Assembly: GCA_037385045.1 (NCBI GenBank)
Contig: JARRNJ010000079.1
Coordinates: 1-10,866 of the forward strand
Length of the DNA stretch: 10,866 bases
Reading direction: 5' to 3'
Origin: JARRNJ01 sp037385045
Lineage (GTDB): Bacteria > Pseudomonadota > Gammaproteobacteria > JASBUN01
Below, piece after piece: positions 1-6,205 of the stretch; the stretch's first letter is position 1; every line of letters begins with the position of its first letter. The position numbers and the translations under genes were made by a program. The notes under the pieces are model-generated. The model had not been told where the DNA came from, searched no databases, and saw nothing but the letters and a program-made list of their open reading frames with translations.

Positions 1-720
1 GATCCCGACAAACCCATCTTTTTCACCATGGCGCGGCTGGACCATATCAAGAACATCACGGGGCTGGTGGAGTGGTTCGGCCAGAACGAAGAGCTGCGCG
101 AAGAGGCCAACCTGTTGGTGATCGCCGGGCACGTGGACGCCTCGCAGTCCACCGACCACGAGGAGGTCGACCAGATCGCGCGCATGCATCAGCTGATGGA
201 CGAATACCAGCTCGACTCGCAAGTGCGTTGGCTGGGTGTGCATCTGGAAAAGACCCTGTCAGGCGAGCTCTACCGCTACATTGCCGACCGGCGCGGGGCG
301 TTCGTGCAGCCGGCCCTGTTCGAGGCGTTCGGGTTGACGGTCATCGAGGCCATGGAATCGGGACTGCCCACGTTCGCGACCCAATACGGCGGTCCGCTGG
401 AAATCATCGAACATGGCATCTCGGGGTTTCATATCGACCCCAACCACGGGGAGACAAGCACCGAGATCATGCTGCAATTCGTCGGCAAGTGCCGGCAGGA
501 TCCGGATTACTGGGGCCGGATTTCGCGCGGCGGCATTGACCGGGTGCAGAGCCGCTACACCTGGAGCCTGTACGCCGAGCGGATGATGACCCTGTCGCGC
601 GTCTACGGATTCTGGAAGTACGTCACCAACCTGGAGCGCGACGAGACCAACCGTTACCTGGAAATGTTTTACGGCCTGCAGTACCGGTCGCTGGCGGCGG
701 CGGTGCCGACCGGCGGCTGA
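1..720 (+). CDS. Sucrose synthase, C-terminal half (5' end outside window)
   Basis: The frame is open from base 1 (DPDKPIFFT before the internal Met at 28) to the TGA at 718-720, so 239 residues of a protein of roughly 800 are present. Sucrose synthase reversibly converts sucrose + NDP to NDP-glucose + fructose. The visible part is the nucleotide-sugar-binding half of a GT-B fold, GT4 family. Diagnostic stretches are MARLDHIKNITGLVEW, ELYRYIADRRGAFVQP, the E-x7-E motif in FEAFGLTVIE (Glu at codons 108 and 116), GLPTFAT, EIIEHGISGFHIDP, VYGFWKYV and the terminal RYLEMFY. These match plant and bacterial sucrose synthases better than sucrose-phosphate synthase, which lacks the VYGFWKYV/RYLEMFY tail. 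Sucrose is a compatible solute and storage carbon in some autotrophic proteobacteria; sucrose-phosphate synthase/phosphatase genes may lie upstream. It ends 68 bp before egtB. The internal ATG at 28 is not the start. Confidence 0.93.
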   Translation, partial: DPDKPIFFTMARLDHIKNITGLVEWFGQNEELREEANLLVIAGHVDASQSTDHEEVDQIARMHQLMDEYQLDSQVRWLGVHLEKTLSGELYRYIADRRGAFVQPALFEAFGLTVIEAMESGLPTFATQYGGPLEIIEHGISGFHIDPNHGETSTEIMLQFVGKCRQDPDYWGRISRGGIDRVQSRYTWSLYAERMMTLSRVYGFWKYVTNLERDETNRYLEMFYGLQYRSLAAAVPTGG

Positions 721-729
721 CGGCCCGGT

Positions 730-745
730 GCCGCAAGATTGCGGC
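730..745. repeat. Inverted repeat between sucrose synthase and egtB
   Basis: GCCGCAA (730-736) and TTGCGGC (739-745) form a 7-bp perfect inverted repeat around a GA spacer. It starts 10 bp after the sucrose synthase stop and covers the position where a -35 box for the TACACT at 755-760 would lie. It has no following T-run, so it is a poor intrinsic terminator. An operator or a short mRNA 3' hairpin are alternatives. Confidence 0.4.
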
Positions 746-760
746 CCAGTGGTCTACACT
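732..760 (+). promoter_or_regulatory. Candidate promoter of egtBD
   Basis: TACACT at 755-760 is a good sigma70-type -10 box, predicting transcription from about 767 and a leader of about 22 nt containing GGGGA (776-780), 8 nt before the egtB ATG. The -35 position (732-737) does not resemble TTGACA and lies inside the inverted repeat at 730-745. An activator or weak basal expression is therefore possible. Confidence 0.4.
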
Positions 761-788
761 GAACTCCACCACAGCGGGGAAAGCGTCC

Positions 789-2099
789 ATGAATCTGCCC
801 GATGACGGCGATCTCGCCGCTCAACCTCCGCCGGCGTCAAGTGGCGGCCCCGGACTGACCAAACGCTATCGCGACGTGCGCAGTGACAGCGAGGCGCTGT
901 GCCGCCCGCTGGTGACAGAAGACTATTGCATCCAGACCATGCCCGACGTCAGTCCGCCGAAATGGCATCTGGCGCACACGTCGTGGTTTTTCGAGTGCTT
1001 TCTGCTGCAGCCCCTTCTGCGCGGCTACGAGTTGTTCCATCCCGGCTACCATTACCTGTTCAATTCCTATTATGAAACCGTCGGCAGGCCCTACCCGCGG
1101 CCGCGGCGCGGACTGCTGGCGCGCCCGACGGTGGACGAGGTACACGCCTATCGCCGCCACGTGGACCAGGCGATGGAGGAGCTGCTGGCGCGCGCCGAAC
1201 GCGGCGACGAACCGCACCGCAAGGCGGAAGCGGTCTCCCGGACCGTACTCGGGCTGCACCACGAGCAGCAGCACCAGGAACTGCTGCTCACCGACATCAA
1301 GCACATTTTCGCCGCCAATCCGCTGCGCCCCGCCTACCGTGATCTGCCCCGTCCGGCGCCGGCCGCCGACGCGCCGCTGCAGTGGTGCGAGTTCGAGGGC
1401 GGCCTGCGGCAGATCGGCCATGACGGCGACGGTTTTGCCTTCGACAATGAAACGCCGCGTCATCGTGTGTACCTGAACGACTTCGCGCTGGGTTCGCGCC
1501 TGGTGACCAACGGCGAGTACCTGGAATTCATGGCCGCGGGCGGTTATCGCCAGCCGGAGCATTGGTTGTCGGAAGGCTGGTCCACGGTGCGCCGCGAAGA
1601 CTGGGAGGCGCCGTTGTACTGGCAGCGCCAGGACGGGTGCTGGTGGCTGATGACCTTGTCAGGCATGCGCCCGGTCGACGAGTACGAGCCGGTGTGCCAC
1701 GTCAGTCTCTACGAGGCCGATGCCTATGCGCGCTGGGCCGGCAAGCGCCTGCCGACCGAAGCCGAATGGGAAGTGGCGGCCGGGGAACGGGAGCCCACGG
1801 GCAACCTCCGCCCCGCCGGCTACCTGCACCCGGTGCCCGCGGCCGCGGGCGAGCCGCCGGCACAGTTGTATGGCGACGCGTGGGAATGGACCCAGAGCGC
1901 CTATGGGCCTTACCCCGGTTACCGCCCCTTGGGCGGAGCGCTGGGCGAGTACAACGGCAAGTTCATGAGCAGCCAGAATGTGCTGCGCGGCGGTTCCTGC
2001 GCCACGCCGCCCGATCATATGCGCGCCACCTACCGCAACTTCTTCTATCCGCCCGACCGCTGGCAGTTCACGGGCATCCGCCTGGCGGAGGACCGATGA
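789..2099 (+). CDS. egtB: Ergothioneine biosynthesis protein EgtB (iron-dependent sulfoxide synthase)
   Basis: 436 residues. EgtB is a cytosolic non-heme iron(II) enzyme that uses O2 to join a thiol (gamma-glutamylcysteine or cysteine, depending on type) to C2 of the hercynine imidazole, forming a sulfoxide. The N-terminal DinB-like domain holds candidate iron ligands His63 (in WHLAHTSW) and His158/His162 (in HHEQQHQE). The C-terminal FGE-sulfatase domain shows the landmarks RLVTNGEYLEF, KRLPTEAEWEVAA, WEWTQS, VLRGGSCATP and RATYRNFFYPPDRWQFTGIRLAED. A tandem Tyr pair, Tyr94-Tyr95 in NSYYE, recalls the cysteine-using Chloracidobacterium-type EgtB rather than the mycobacterial type. The ATG at 789 is chosen because GGGGA sits 8 nt upstream. 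Its TGA overlaps the egtD ATG. No egtA or egtC is next to it, consistent with, but not proof of, direct use of cysteine. Confidence 0.95.
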   Translation: MNLPDDGDLAAQPPPASSGGPGLTKRYRDVRSDSEALCRPLVTEDYCIQTMPDVSPPKWHLAHTSWFFECFLLQPLLRGYELFHPGYHYLFNSYYETVGRPYPRPRRGLLARPTVDEVHAYRRHVDQAMEELLARAERGDEPHRKAEAVSRTVLGLHHEQQHQELLLTDIKHIFAANPLRPAYRDLPRPAPAADAPLQWCEFEGGLRQIGHDGDGFAFDNETPRHRVYLNDFALGSRLVTNGEYLEFMAAGGYRQPEHWLSEGWSTVRREDWEAPLYWQRQDGCWWLMTLSGMRPVDEYEPVCHVSLYEADAYARWAGKRLPTEAEWEVAAGEREPTGNLRPAGYLHPVPAAAGEPPAQLYGDAWEWTQSAYGPYPGYRPLGGALGEYNGKFMSSQNVLRGGSCATPPDHMRATYRNFFYPPDRWQFTGIRLAEDR

Positions 2100-3082
2100 A
2101 CCACGCCGCGATCCGCTTTCATGACGAACACCCCGGCGTGTCCTCGCTGCGCGACGAGGTGCTGCGCGGACTGGCGGCACAGCCTAAGGCGATACCGCCG
2201 AAATTTTTCTATGACGAACGGGGCTCGAAACTGTTCGACCGCATTTGCGAGCAGCCGGAGTATTATCCGACCCGCACCGAGATCGGCATTCTCGATCAAT
2301 GCGCGGCGGACATCGCGGCGCTGGCCGGACCGGGAACGGTGCTGGTGGAACTGGGCAGCGGCGCCAGCAGGAAGGTGCGGCTGCTGCTGGATGCGCTGCG
2401 GCCCGCCGCGTACGTGGGCGTGGACATTTCCCGGGATTTTCTCCTGCACAGCACCGCCCGCCTGGCCCAGGATTATCCCTGGCTGCCGGTCCACGCCTGC
2501 TGCGCCGACTTCTCCAGGGGTCTGAGCCTGCCGGCGCTGGAACCCGATGCGCGGCGCAAGCTGGCCTTCTACCCCGGCTCCAGCATCGGCAATTTCGAAC
2601 CCGCGGCCGCGGGCGCCTTTCTGCGCCAGCTGCGCCGCATGCTGCTGCCTGACGGCGCGCTGCTGATCGGCGTTGACCTGAAAAAGGACCCGGCCGTCCT
2701 CGATGCAGCCTACAACGACGCCGGCGGCGTCACCGCCGAGTTCAATCTCAACCTGTTGCACCGCATTCGCCGGGAGCTGGATGCGGCGCTGGACGTGGGC
2801 GCCTTCCGCCACCGGGCGTTCTACAATGCCGCACAAGGGCGCGTGGAAATGCACCTGCGCAGCGACCGCGACCAGGAAATCCGCATCAACGGCCGGCGCT
2901 TCTGCCTCCGTACGGGGGAGACCATTCACACGGAAAATTCCTACAAATACGCCCTGGAAGAATTTCGCCGGCTGGCGGGCCAGGCGGGTTTCCGCCCGCT
3001 GCAGGCCTGGACCGACCCCCGCGAGCTGTTCAGCGTCCATTACCTGGCGGTGGAACCGGCGCCGCACGCCGCGGAGCGGTGA
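2096..3082 (+). CDS. egtD: L-histidine N-alpha-methyltransferase EgtD
   Basis: 328 residues, the usual length for the family. EgtD uses three SAM to trimethylate the alpha-amino group of histidine, giving hercynine, the EgtB substrate. Family marks in order are PPKFFYDERGSKLFD (35-49), YYPTRTE (56-62), the SAM-binding VELGSGASRK (84-93), VGVDIS, FYPGSSIGNFEP (158-169), AYNDAGGVTAEFN (205-217) and HTENSYKY (278-285). Tyr57, Asn166, Tyr206, Glu280 and Ser282 match the known histidine-binding residues of mycobacterial EgtD. The start is the ATG that overlaps the egtB stop (ATGA), preceded by GGAGGA at 2087-2092. Together these imply translational coupling and roughly matched amounts of the two enzymes. 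A longer open frame reaching back to 1562 is only a shadow over egtB. A C-S lyase (EgtE) needed to finish ergothioneine is not in this window. Confidence 0.96.
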   Translation: MNHAAIRFHDEHPGVSSLRDEVLRGLAAQPKAIPPKFFYDERGSKLFDRICEQPEYYPTRTEIGILDQCAADIAALAGPGTVLVELGSGASRKVRLLLDALRPAAYVGVDISRDFLLHSTARLAQDYPWLPVHACCADFSRGLSLPALEPDARRKLAFYPGSSIGNFEPAAAGAFLRQLRRMLLPDGALLIGVDLKKDPAVLDAAYNDAGGVTAEFNLNLLHRIRRELDAALDVGAFRHRAFYNAAQGRVEMHLRSDRDQEIRINGRRFCLRTGETIHTENSYKYALEEFRRLAGQAGFRPLQAWTDPRELFSVHYLAVEPAPHAAER

Positions 3083-3083
3083 A

Positions 3084-3120
3084 ACCGCGGCCGGTTTGGT
3101 CCTTTGGGCGCGGCCGCGGT
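3084..3120. repeat. 10-bp inverted repeat between egtD and slyD
   Basis: ACCGCGGCCG (3084-3093) pairs perfectly with CGGCCGCGGT (3111-3120) around a 17-nt spacer, starting just after the egtD stop. On the + strand it is followed by AAACTT rather than a T-run, so it is not a classic intrinsic terminator. It spans the -35/spacer region of the candidate slyD promoter, where it could act as an operator. Confidence 0.45.
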
Positions 3121-3125
3121 AAACT
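3096..3125 (+). promoter_or_regulatory. Candidate promoter of slyD
   Basis: TTGGTC (3096-3101), an 18-bp spacer and TAAACT (3120-3125) make a weak sigma70-like promoter about 30 bp upstream of the slyD ATG. The spacer is mostly the right half of the 3084-3120 inverted repeat. Read-through from egtBD is an alternative source of slyD mRNA. Confidence 0.3.
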
Positions 3126-3155
3126 TGGCCCCTTAACGTAACCGAAGGTATTACC

Positions 3156-3635
3156 ATGCAAATTGCCAAGCACAAGGTCGTCACCATGGAGTACACGCTG
3201 CGCGACGACCAGGGAACCGTGATCGACACCTCCGAGGGCCGCGAGCCCCTCGCCTACATCCAGGGCATCGGCAACATCATTCCGGGCCTGGAGCAGGCGC
3301 TGGAGGGAAAGAAGCAGGGCGAGTCGTTGTCGGTGCGCATCGCGCCGGAAGAAGCCTACGGCGATCGCGACGAGACCCTGTTGCAGGCCGTGCCGCGCAA
3401 GATGTTCGATGTTGAGGACATCGAAGTGGGCATGCAGTTTCAGACCCAGAGCGAAGGCGGGGCGCAGGTGGTGACGGTGGTATCCGTGACCGAAGAGGAT
3501 GTCACCGTCGACGCCAACCACCCGCTGGCCGGCGTGCCGCTTAACTTCGACGTCACCGTGGTGGAAGTGCGCGACGCCAGCGACGAAGAGGTCGAGCACG
3601 GTCACGTTCACGGCGCCGGTGGCCACGACCACTGA
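3156..3635 (+). CDS. slyD: FKBP-type peptidyl-prolyl cis-trans isomerase, SlyD-like
   Basis: 159 residues. SlyD proteins are cytosolic prolyl isomerases and chaperones that also bind nickel and other metals, for example during hydrogenase maturation. The order is typical: split FKBP domain (residues 1-68, with YTLRDDQGTVIDTS and IIPGLEQALEGKKQGE), inserted insert-in-flap chaperone domain (about 70-122, LLQAVPRKMF to VTVDANHPLAG), FKBP return strand (LNFDVTVVEVRDA) and a short His-rich tail (EHGHVHGAGGHDH, five His). The tail is shorter than in E. coli SlyD and lacks its Cys-rich stretch. The ATG is supported by GAAGGT at 3144-3149, 6 nt upstream. It ends 28 bp from the convergent SDR gene. 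Confidence 0.92.
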   Translation: MQIAKHKVVTMEYTLRDDQGTVIDTSEGREPLAYIQGIGNIIPGLEQALEGKKQGESLSVRIAPEEAYGDRDETLLQAVPRKMFDVEDIEVGMQFQTQSEGGAQVVTVVSVTEEDVTVDANHPLAGVPLNFDVTVVEVRDASDEEVEHGHVHGAGGHDH

Positions 3636-3648
3636 GCCCCTGCCGGCG

Positions 3649-3680
3649 CCCCGCTGAGATCTCCTAGCCCGGCGGGGTTT
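3649..3680 (+). terminator. Weak candidate terminator after slyD
   Basis: CCCCGC (3649-3654) can pair with GCGGGG (3672-3677), followed by TTT, in the narrow gap between the convergent slyD and SDR genes. The 17-nt loop and three-base T tract make it weak, and its right arm lies inside the SDR gene's 3' end. Confidence 0.3.
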
Positions 3681-4557
3681 CGCCCGTACCGCCGACGCTG
3701 GCGCGCAGGCCTGCGCCCAGGTCGCCGAACTCGGGGATCACTCCGAGCTCTTCCCGCATGCGCCGGGTATCCAGGCGTTTGGATTCCGCCAGGTAGGAAA
3801 GCATGCCCGGGCTGAGTTCGCGGCGCGCCTGCTCGAGGCTGATCTGCGGCGGACGCGGCAACCCCACGGCGTCGGCCACGCGGTTGAAGTAGTCGGTCAT
3901 GGTGCTGGGCGCGCCGTCGGACACGTTGTACACCGCCCCGTTCGCGCCGCGGCGCGCTGCCGCCAGGCAGGCCCGCGCCAGGTCGTCCACATGCACCCGG
4001 TTGCTGAACGGGGCCTCGGCTTCCCGCAGCACTGGCAGCCCTTGCCGCAGGCGGGTTACCGGCAGCCGGCCGGGGCCGTAAATTCCCGGCACCCGCAGCA
4101 CCACCACTGCCGCCCTTTGATCGCGCCCCCACTGCCGCAGGGTTTCCTCTGCGGCCAGGCGCCGCCGGGCTCGATCCGCCTGCGGTCGCGGCGTCCGCTG
4201 CTCGTCGACCCATTCGCCCGCGCAGTCGCCGTAAACACCGGTGGTGCTGATCAGTACCACCCGGTCCGGAACGCCGCTGCGCCGGAGGATGCCGACGAAA
4301 CCCTCCATACGCGGATCGCGGTCGCCCCGCGGCGGCGGTGGCGCCAGGTAGTAGACGGTGGCGCCGGCCAATGGCAGCGGCGCCAGGGATTCGGGCTGAT
4401 CCAGGTCGGCGGTCCGGGCTTCGATGCCGGACGCGGCCAGGGCGGCGGCGCTGTCCGCCGATCTCACAACCCCCAGCACCGACCGCCCGGCGGCCTGCTC
4501 CAGGGCGGCGACGCGGCGGCCCACATAGCCGCAGCCGATGATGATGCAGTCGAACAT
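3664..4557 (-). CDS. NAD(P)-binding SDR/epimerase-family protein (YeeZ-like)
   Basis: 297 residues. The N-terminal Rossmann motif is GCGYVG (G8, G10, G13 in MFDCIIIGCGYVGRR), followed by an extended-SDR layout: LISTTGVYGD (102-111), VLRVPGIYGPGR (153-164), NRVHVDDLA and AVYNVSDG. The active-site Tyr is present in GVYG, but the Lys expected four residues later (YxxxK) is not, so it is an atypical SDR. Substrate and reaction are unknown; E. coli YeeZ is the nearest family I recognise. The ATG at 4557 places the nucleotide-binding strand right at the N-terminus. An in-frame ATG at 4575 (adding MREPAR) is possible, and neither has a strong ribosome binding site. It follows nnrS in the same direction after an 89-bp gap containing a structured inverted repeat, so co-transcription is likely. 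The open frame runs on to 5538 only as a shadow over nnrS. Confidence 0.82.
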   Translation of the reverse strand: MFDCIIIGCGYVGRRVAALEQAAGRSVLGVVRSADSAAALAASGIEARTADLDQPESLAPLPLAGATVYYLAPPPPRGDRDPRMEGFVGILRRSGVPDRVVLISTTGVYGDCAGEWVDEQRTPRPQADRARRRLAAEETLRQWGRDQRAAVVVLRVPGIYGPGRLPVTRLRQGLPVLREAEAPFSNRVHVDDLARACLAAARRGANGAVYNVSDGAPSTMTDYFNRVADAVGLPRPPQISLEQARRELSPGMLSYLAESKRLDTRRMREELGVIPEFGDLGAGLRASVGGTGETPPG

Positions 4558-4570
4558 GCGGGCAGGTTCT

Positions 4571-4620
4571 CGCATTGTGGCGGCGGCTGCCGCCGTCGGG
4601 GCGATTATCGCGACAATGCG
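4571..4620. repeat. Nested inverted repeats forming a possible three-way junction
   Basis: An outer 8-bp perfect inverted repeat, CGCATTGT (4571-4578) with ACAATGCG (4613-4620), encloses two complete inner palindromes: CGGCGGC-T-GCCGCCG (4581-4595) and GCGAT-T-ATCGC (4601-4611). Folded as RNA with three-base loops, this gives an outer 8-bp stem plus hairpins of 6 and 4 bp in only 50 nt. It lies in the nnrS-SDR intergenic gap, 13 nt upstream of the SDR ATG in the transcribed (-) direction, and its distal arm contains the alternative ATG at 4575. Confidence 0.6.
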
Positions 4621-4646
4621 CCGGCGGCCACAAGGGCGCCCGCCCC

Positions 4647-5837
4647 TCAGCCGGGCCGCCCGTCCGCGCGCGGGCGCAGCAGCACGGGCGCGTAAACCCA
4701 CAGGAACGAAGCGAAGGCGGCGCTCCAGCAGATCCCGGCCGCCACGATGGTGTCCGGATACCAACCCGGGACCGCCAGTGGCCCCAGCACCCGCAGGACC
4801 GCGGCCAGAGTGATGAGCACGAAACCCGCCGCGGCCGGCGCCGGGGCGCGCATCTCGCGCCCGGTGTGGCCGAGGGACACCCGCGCCATCATGCCCAGGG
4901 TGAGGGTGCCGATGGCGCCGGCGGTGAAGGCGTGCAGCGCCAGCAGCGGCGTGCCGACGCCCCAGAACGCCAGGCCCTGCAGCGCGAAGCCCACCACCAG
5001 CCAGGCGTAGCCCAGGTGCAGCACCCACAAGATGGGCTTGCTCCACATGTCCCGGTGGTGCCAGCCGGCCAGGCGTAGCGCGTGCACAATGGCGGCGGCC
5101 AGTGACAGCAGCGCGAGGGGCAGGCTCGGAGCGAGGAAGGGCACCGTTGCCGCGAGCAGCGCCGCGGAGCCGATCGCCAATCCCTCGATCCACGCGTTGC
5201 GCCAGGGCCGCGCCGCCGGCAGTGCGCGCTCCGTGAAAAACGGCAGCACCCGGCCGGCGATGATCACCATCAGCAGCACCACCAACTGCACCGCCAGGTA
5301 GGTGCCGGCGTGGGCGGTGGCCCCGGTGACGCCGAGGGCCTGCAGATGGATCAGCAGATTGGCCAGCGTCAACAGGCCCAGCAGGCCGAGGAAAATCCGG
5401 TTGCGGCGCTGGCCGCCCGTTAGCAACGATGGTGCCAGTGCCGCGGCGACGGCCGGCAGGAAGGCGAGATCGATGGCGGCGATGGCCCAGCCCGGCAGCC
5501 AGGCGCCGGCGAACGGCGCCACCCGGCCGGCCAGCCACAGCAGCGCCAGCGCCGCCAAGCCGGTCCCGCTGGGCGTGTCACGACCGGTCCAGTTGCGCAC
5601 CGCGGTGAGCAGGAACCCGGCGACAACGGCCATAGTGTAGCCGAACAGCATCTCGTGGCCGTGCCAGCCGATGCCGCTGCCGTAGTATGGGCCCGGGTCG
5701 GCGCCGTGGGTGAAGGCGTATACCCAGGCCGCGATCAGGGCCAGGCCGGCGGCACCGGCGGCCAGGAAGAAGGGCCGGAAACCGAGCGCAAACAGCGCCC
5801 AGTTCGCCGGTGCGGTGCGAGTACGCGCGTGGTTCAT
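4647..5837 (-). CDS. nnrS: NnrS family membrane protein
   Basis: 396 residues from the ATG at 5837. NnrS proteins are polytopic inner-membrane proteins, reported to contain heme and copper, that help cells tolerate nitric oxide; they usually sit in denitrification regulons. Family marks are the N-terminal ALGFRPFFLAAG (16-27), GWHGHEMLFGY (57-67), AGRVLPFFTERALP, KPILWVLHLGYAWLVVG and ALHAFTAGAIGTLTLGMMARVSLGHTGR. Long hydrophobic segments throughout suggest about 12 membrane spans. The ATG is preferred over an upstream TTG at 5876 because the family starts shortly before ALGFRPFF and GAGG lies 9 nt upstream. A DNR/FNR-like box lies upstream at 5895-5908. No denitrification reductase genes are present in this window. 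Confidence 0.93.
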   Translation of the reverse strand: MNHARTRTAPANWALFALGFRPFFLAAGAAGLALIAAWVYAFTHGADPGPYYGSGIGWHGHEMLFGYTMAVVAGFLLTAVRNWTGRDTPSGTGLAALALLWLAGRVAPFAGAWLPGWAIAAIDLAFLPAVAAALAPSLLTGGQRRNRIFLGLLGLLTLANLLIHLQALGVTGATAHAGTYLAVQLVVLLMVIIAGRVLPFFTERALPAARPWRNAWIEGLAIGSAALLAATVPFLAPSLPLALLSLAAAIVHALRLAGWHHRDMWSKPILWVLHLGYAWLVVGFALQGLAFWGVGTPLLALHAFTAGAIGTLTLGMMARVSLGHTGREMRAPAPAAAGFVLITLAAVLRVLGPLAVPGWYPDTIVAAGICWSAAFASFLWVYAPVLLRPRADGRPG

Positions 5838-5866
5838 CACGAATGGCCTCGGACGGTCGTGCACGA

Positions 5867-5908
5867 AGTGTGGCAAGCGGGAGTGGATTGCGACTTGACC
5901 CGGATCAT
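5867..5908 (-). promoter_or_regulatory. Candidate DNR/NnrR/FNR-type box and promoter for nnrS
   Basis: Read on the - strand, 5908-5895 is ATGATCCGGGTCAA. This matches TTGATNNNNGTCAA (DNR-type) at 9 of 10 positions and FNR TTGATNNNNATCAA at 8 of 10. The box centre is 5901.5. A weak -10 (CACACT, 5872-5867) would put +1 at about 5860, so the box would sit at -41.5, the class II activator position. The leader would be about 23 nt and carry the GAGG site. The match to nnrS biology strengthens the call; the -10 is poor. Confidence 0.5.
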
Positions 5909-5967
5909 GGCGTTCGGGCGCGGACGTGCCTGGCTGTGCACTCCGCCAGGGTGGTCAGGGCAGCCCC

Positions 5968-5997
5968 GTAGGGTGCGCCGGCCGCAGGCGGCGCACC
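5968..5997 (+). repeat. GTAG-type REP hairpin, copy 1
   Basis: GTAG (5968-5971) is followed directly by a 9-bp perfect inverted repeat, GGTGCGCCG (5972-5980) and CGGCGCACC (5989-5997), with an 8-nt loop. A GTAG tetranucleotide before a GC-rich hairpin is the hallmark of REP elements mobilised by RAYT (REP-associated tyrosine) transposases. It is paired with an opposite-facing copy at 6065-6100. Confidence 0.6.
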
Positions 5998-6064
5998 GGC
6001 TGGTCCCGGATGTCCCGCCGGACGTCGCGCCGGATGTATGGCGTCGGTGGCGTATCGGCCAGAC

Positions 6065-6100
6065 GGTGCGTTGCCGCCTACGGCGTCGAACGCACCTTAC
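6065..6100 (-). repeat. REP hairpin, copy 2 (opposite orientation)
   Basis: GGTGCGTT (6065-6072) and AACGCACC (6089-6096) form 8-bp outer arms, with an inner GCCG/CGGC stem (6073-6084). TTAC follows at 6097-6100, so the - strand reads GTAA then GGTGCGTT. It shares GGTGCG/CGCACC with copy 1 but faces the other way, 67 bp away. It lies about 105 bp beyond the stop codon of the 107-residue gene and could protect or terminate that - strand transcript. Confidence 0.55.
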
Positions 6101-6205
6101 GGTTGCTCGATCGCGCCTCGACGTTCCCTGCGGCGCTGCGCAGTTCGCGCTTTCGTCGCGGTATCCAACCGCAACGCACGGGGCGAACAGCCTGATGTGC
6201 AGCGC

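Larger units (their letters stand above)
5838..6205. other. Gene-free stretch upstream of nnrS
   Basis: 368 bp between the nnrS start and the end of the 107-residue gene. It holds the candidate nnrS promoter/DNR box near 5867-5908 and two inverted REP-type hairpins (5968-5997, 6065-6100). The open frames across it are Arg-rich, lack ribosome binding sites and look spurious. I see no RNA gene in 6101-6205. Confidence 0.6.

Noticed and set aside
1562..2095. Extension of egtD upstream into a 506-residue frame
   Set aside because: It is an alternative frame over the FGE domain of egtB; the coupled ATGA start with GGAGGA is much better.
4558..5538. N-terminal extension of the SDR gene to 624 residues
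   Set aside because: The extension overlaps nnrS in another frame on the same strand and has a low-complexity Gly/Arg/Ala composition; the Rossmann motif begins right after the Met at 4557.
5838..5876. TTG start for nnrS at 5876 (13 extra residues)
   Set aside because: The ATG at 5837 has a GAGG site, and the family normally begins close to the ALGFRPFF motif; the extension would also reach to the candidate -10 box.
5926..6195. 89-residue open frame on the + strand across the REP pair
   Set aside because: It reads through both hairpins, with Arg/Gly-rich composition and no start signal.
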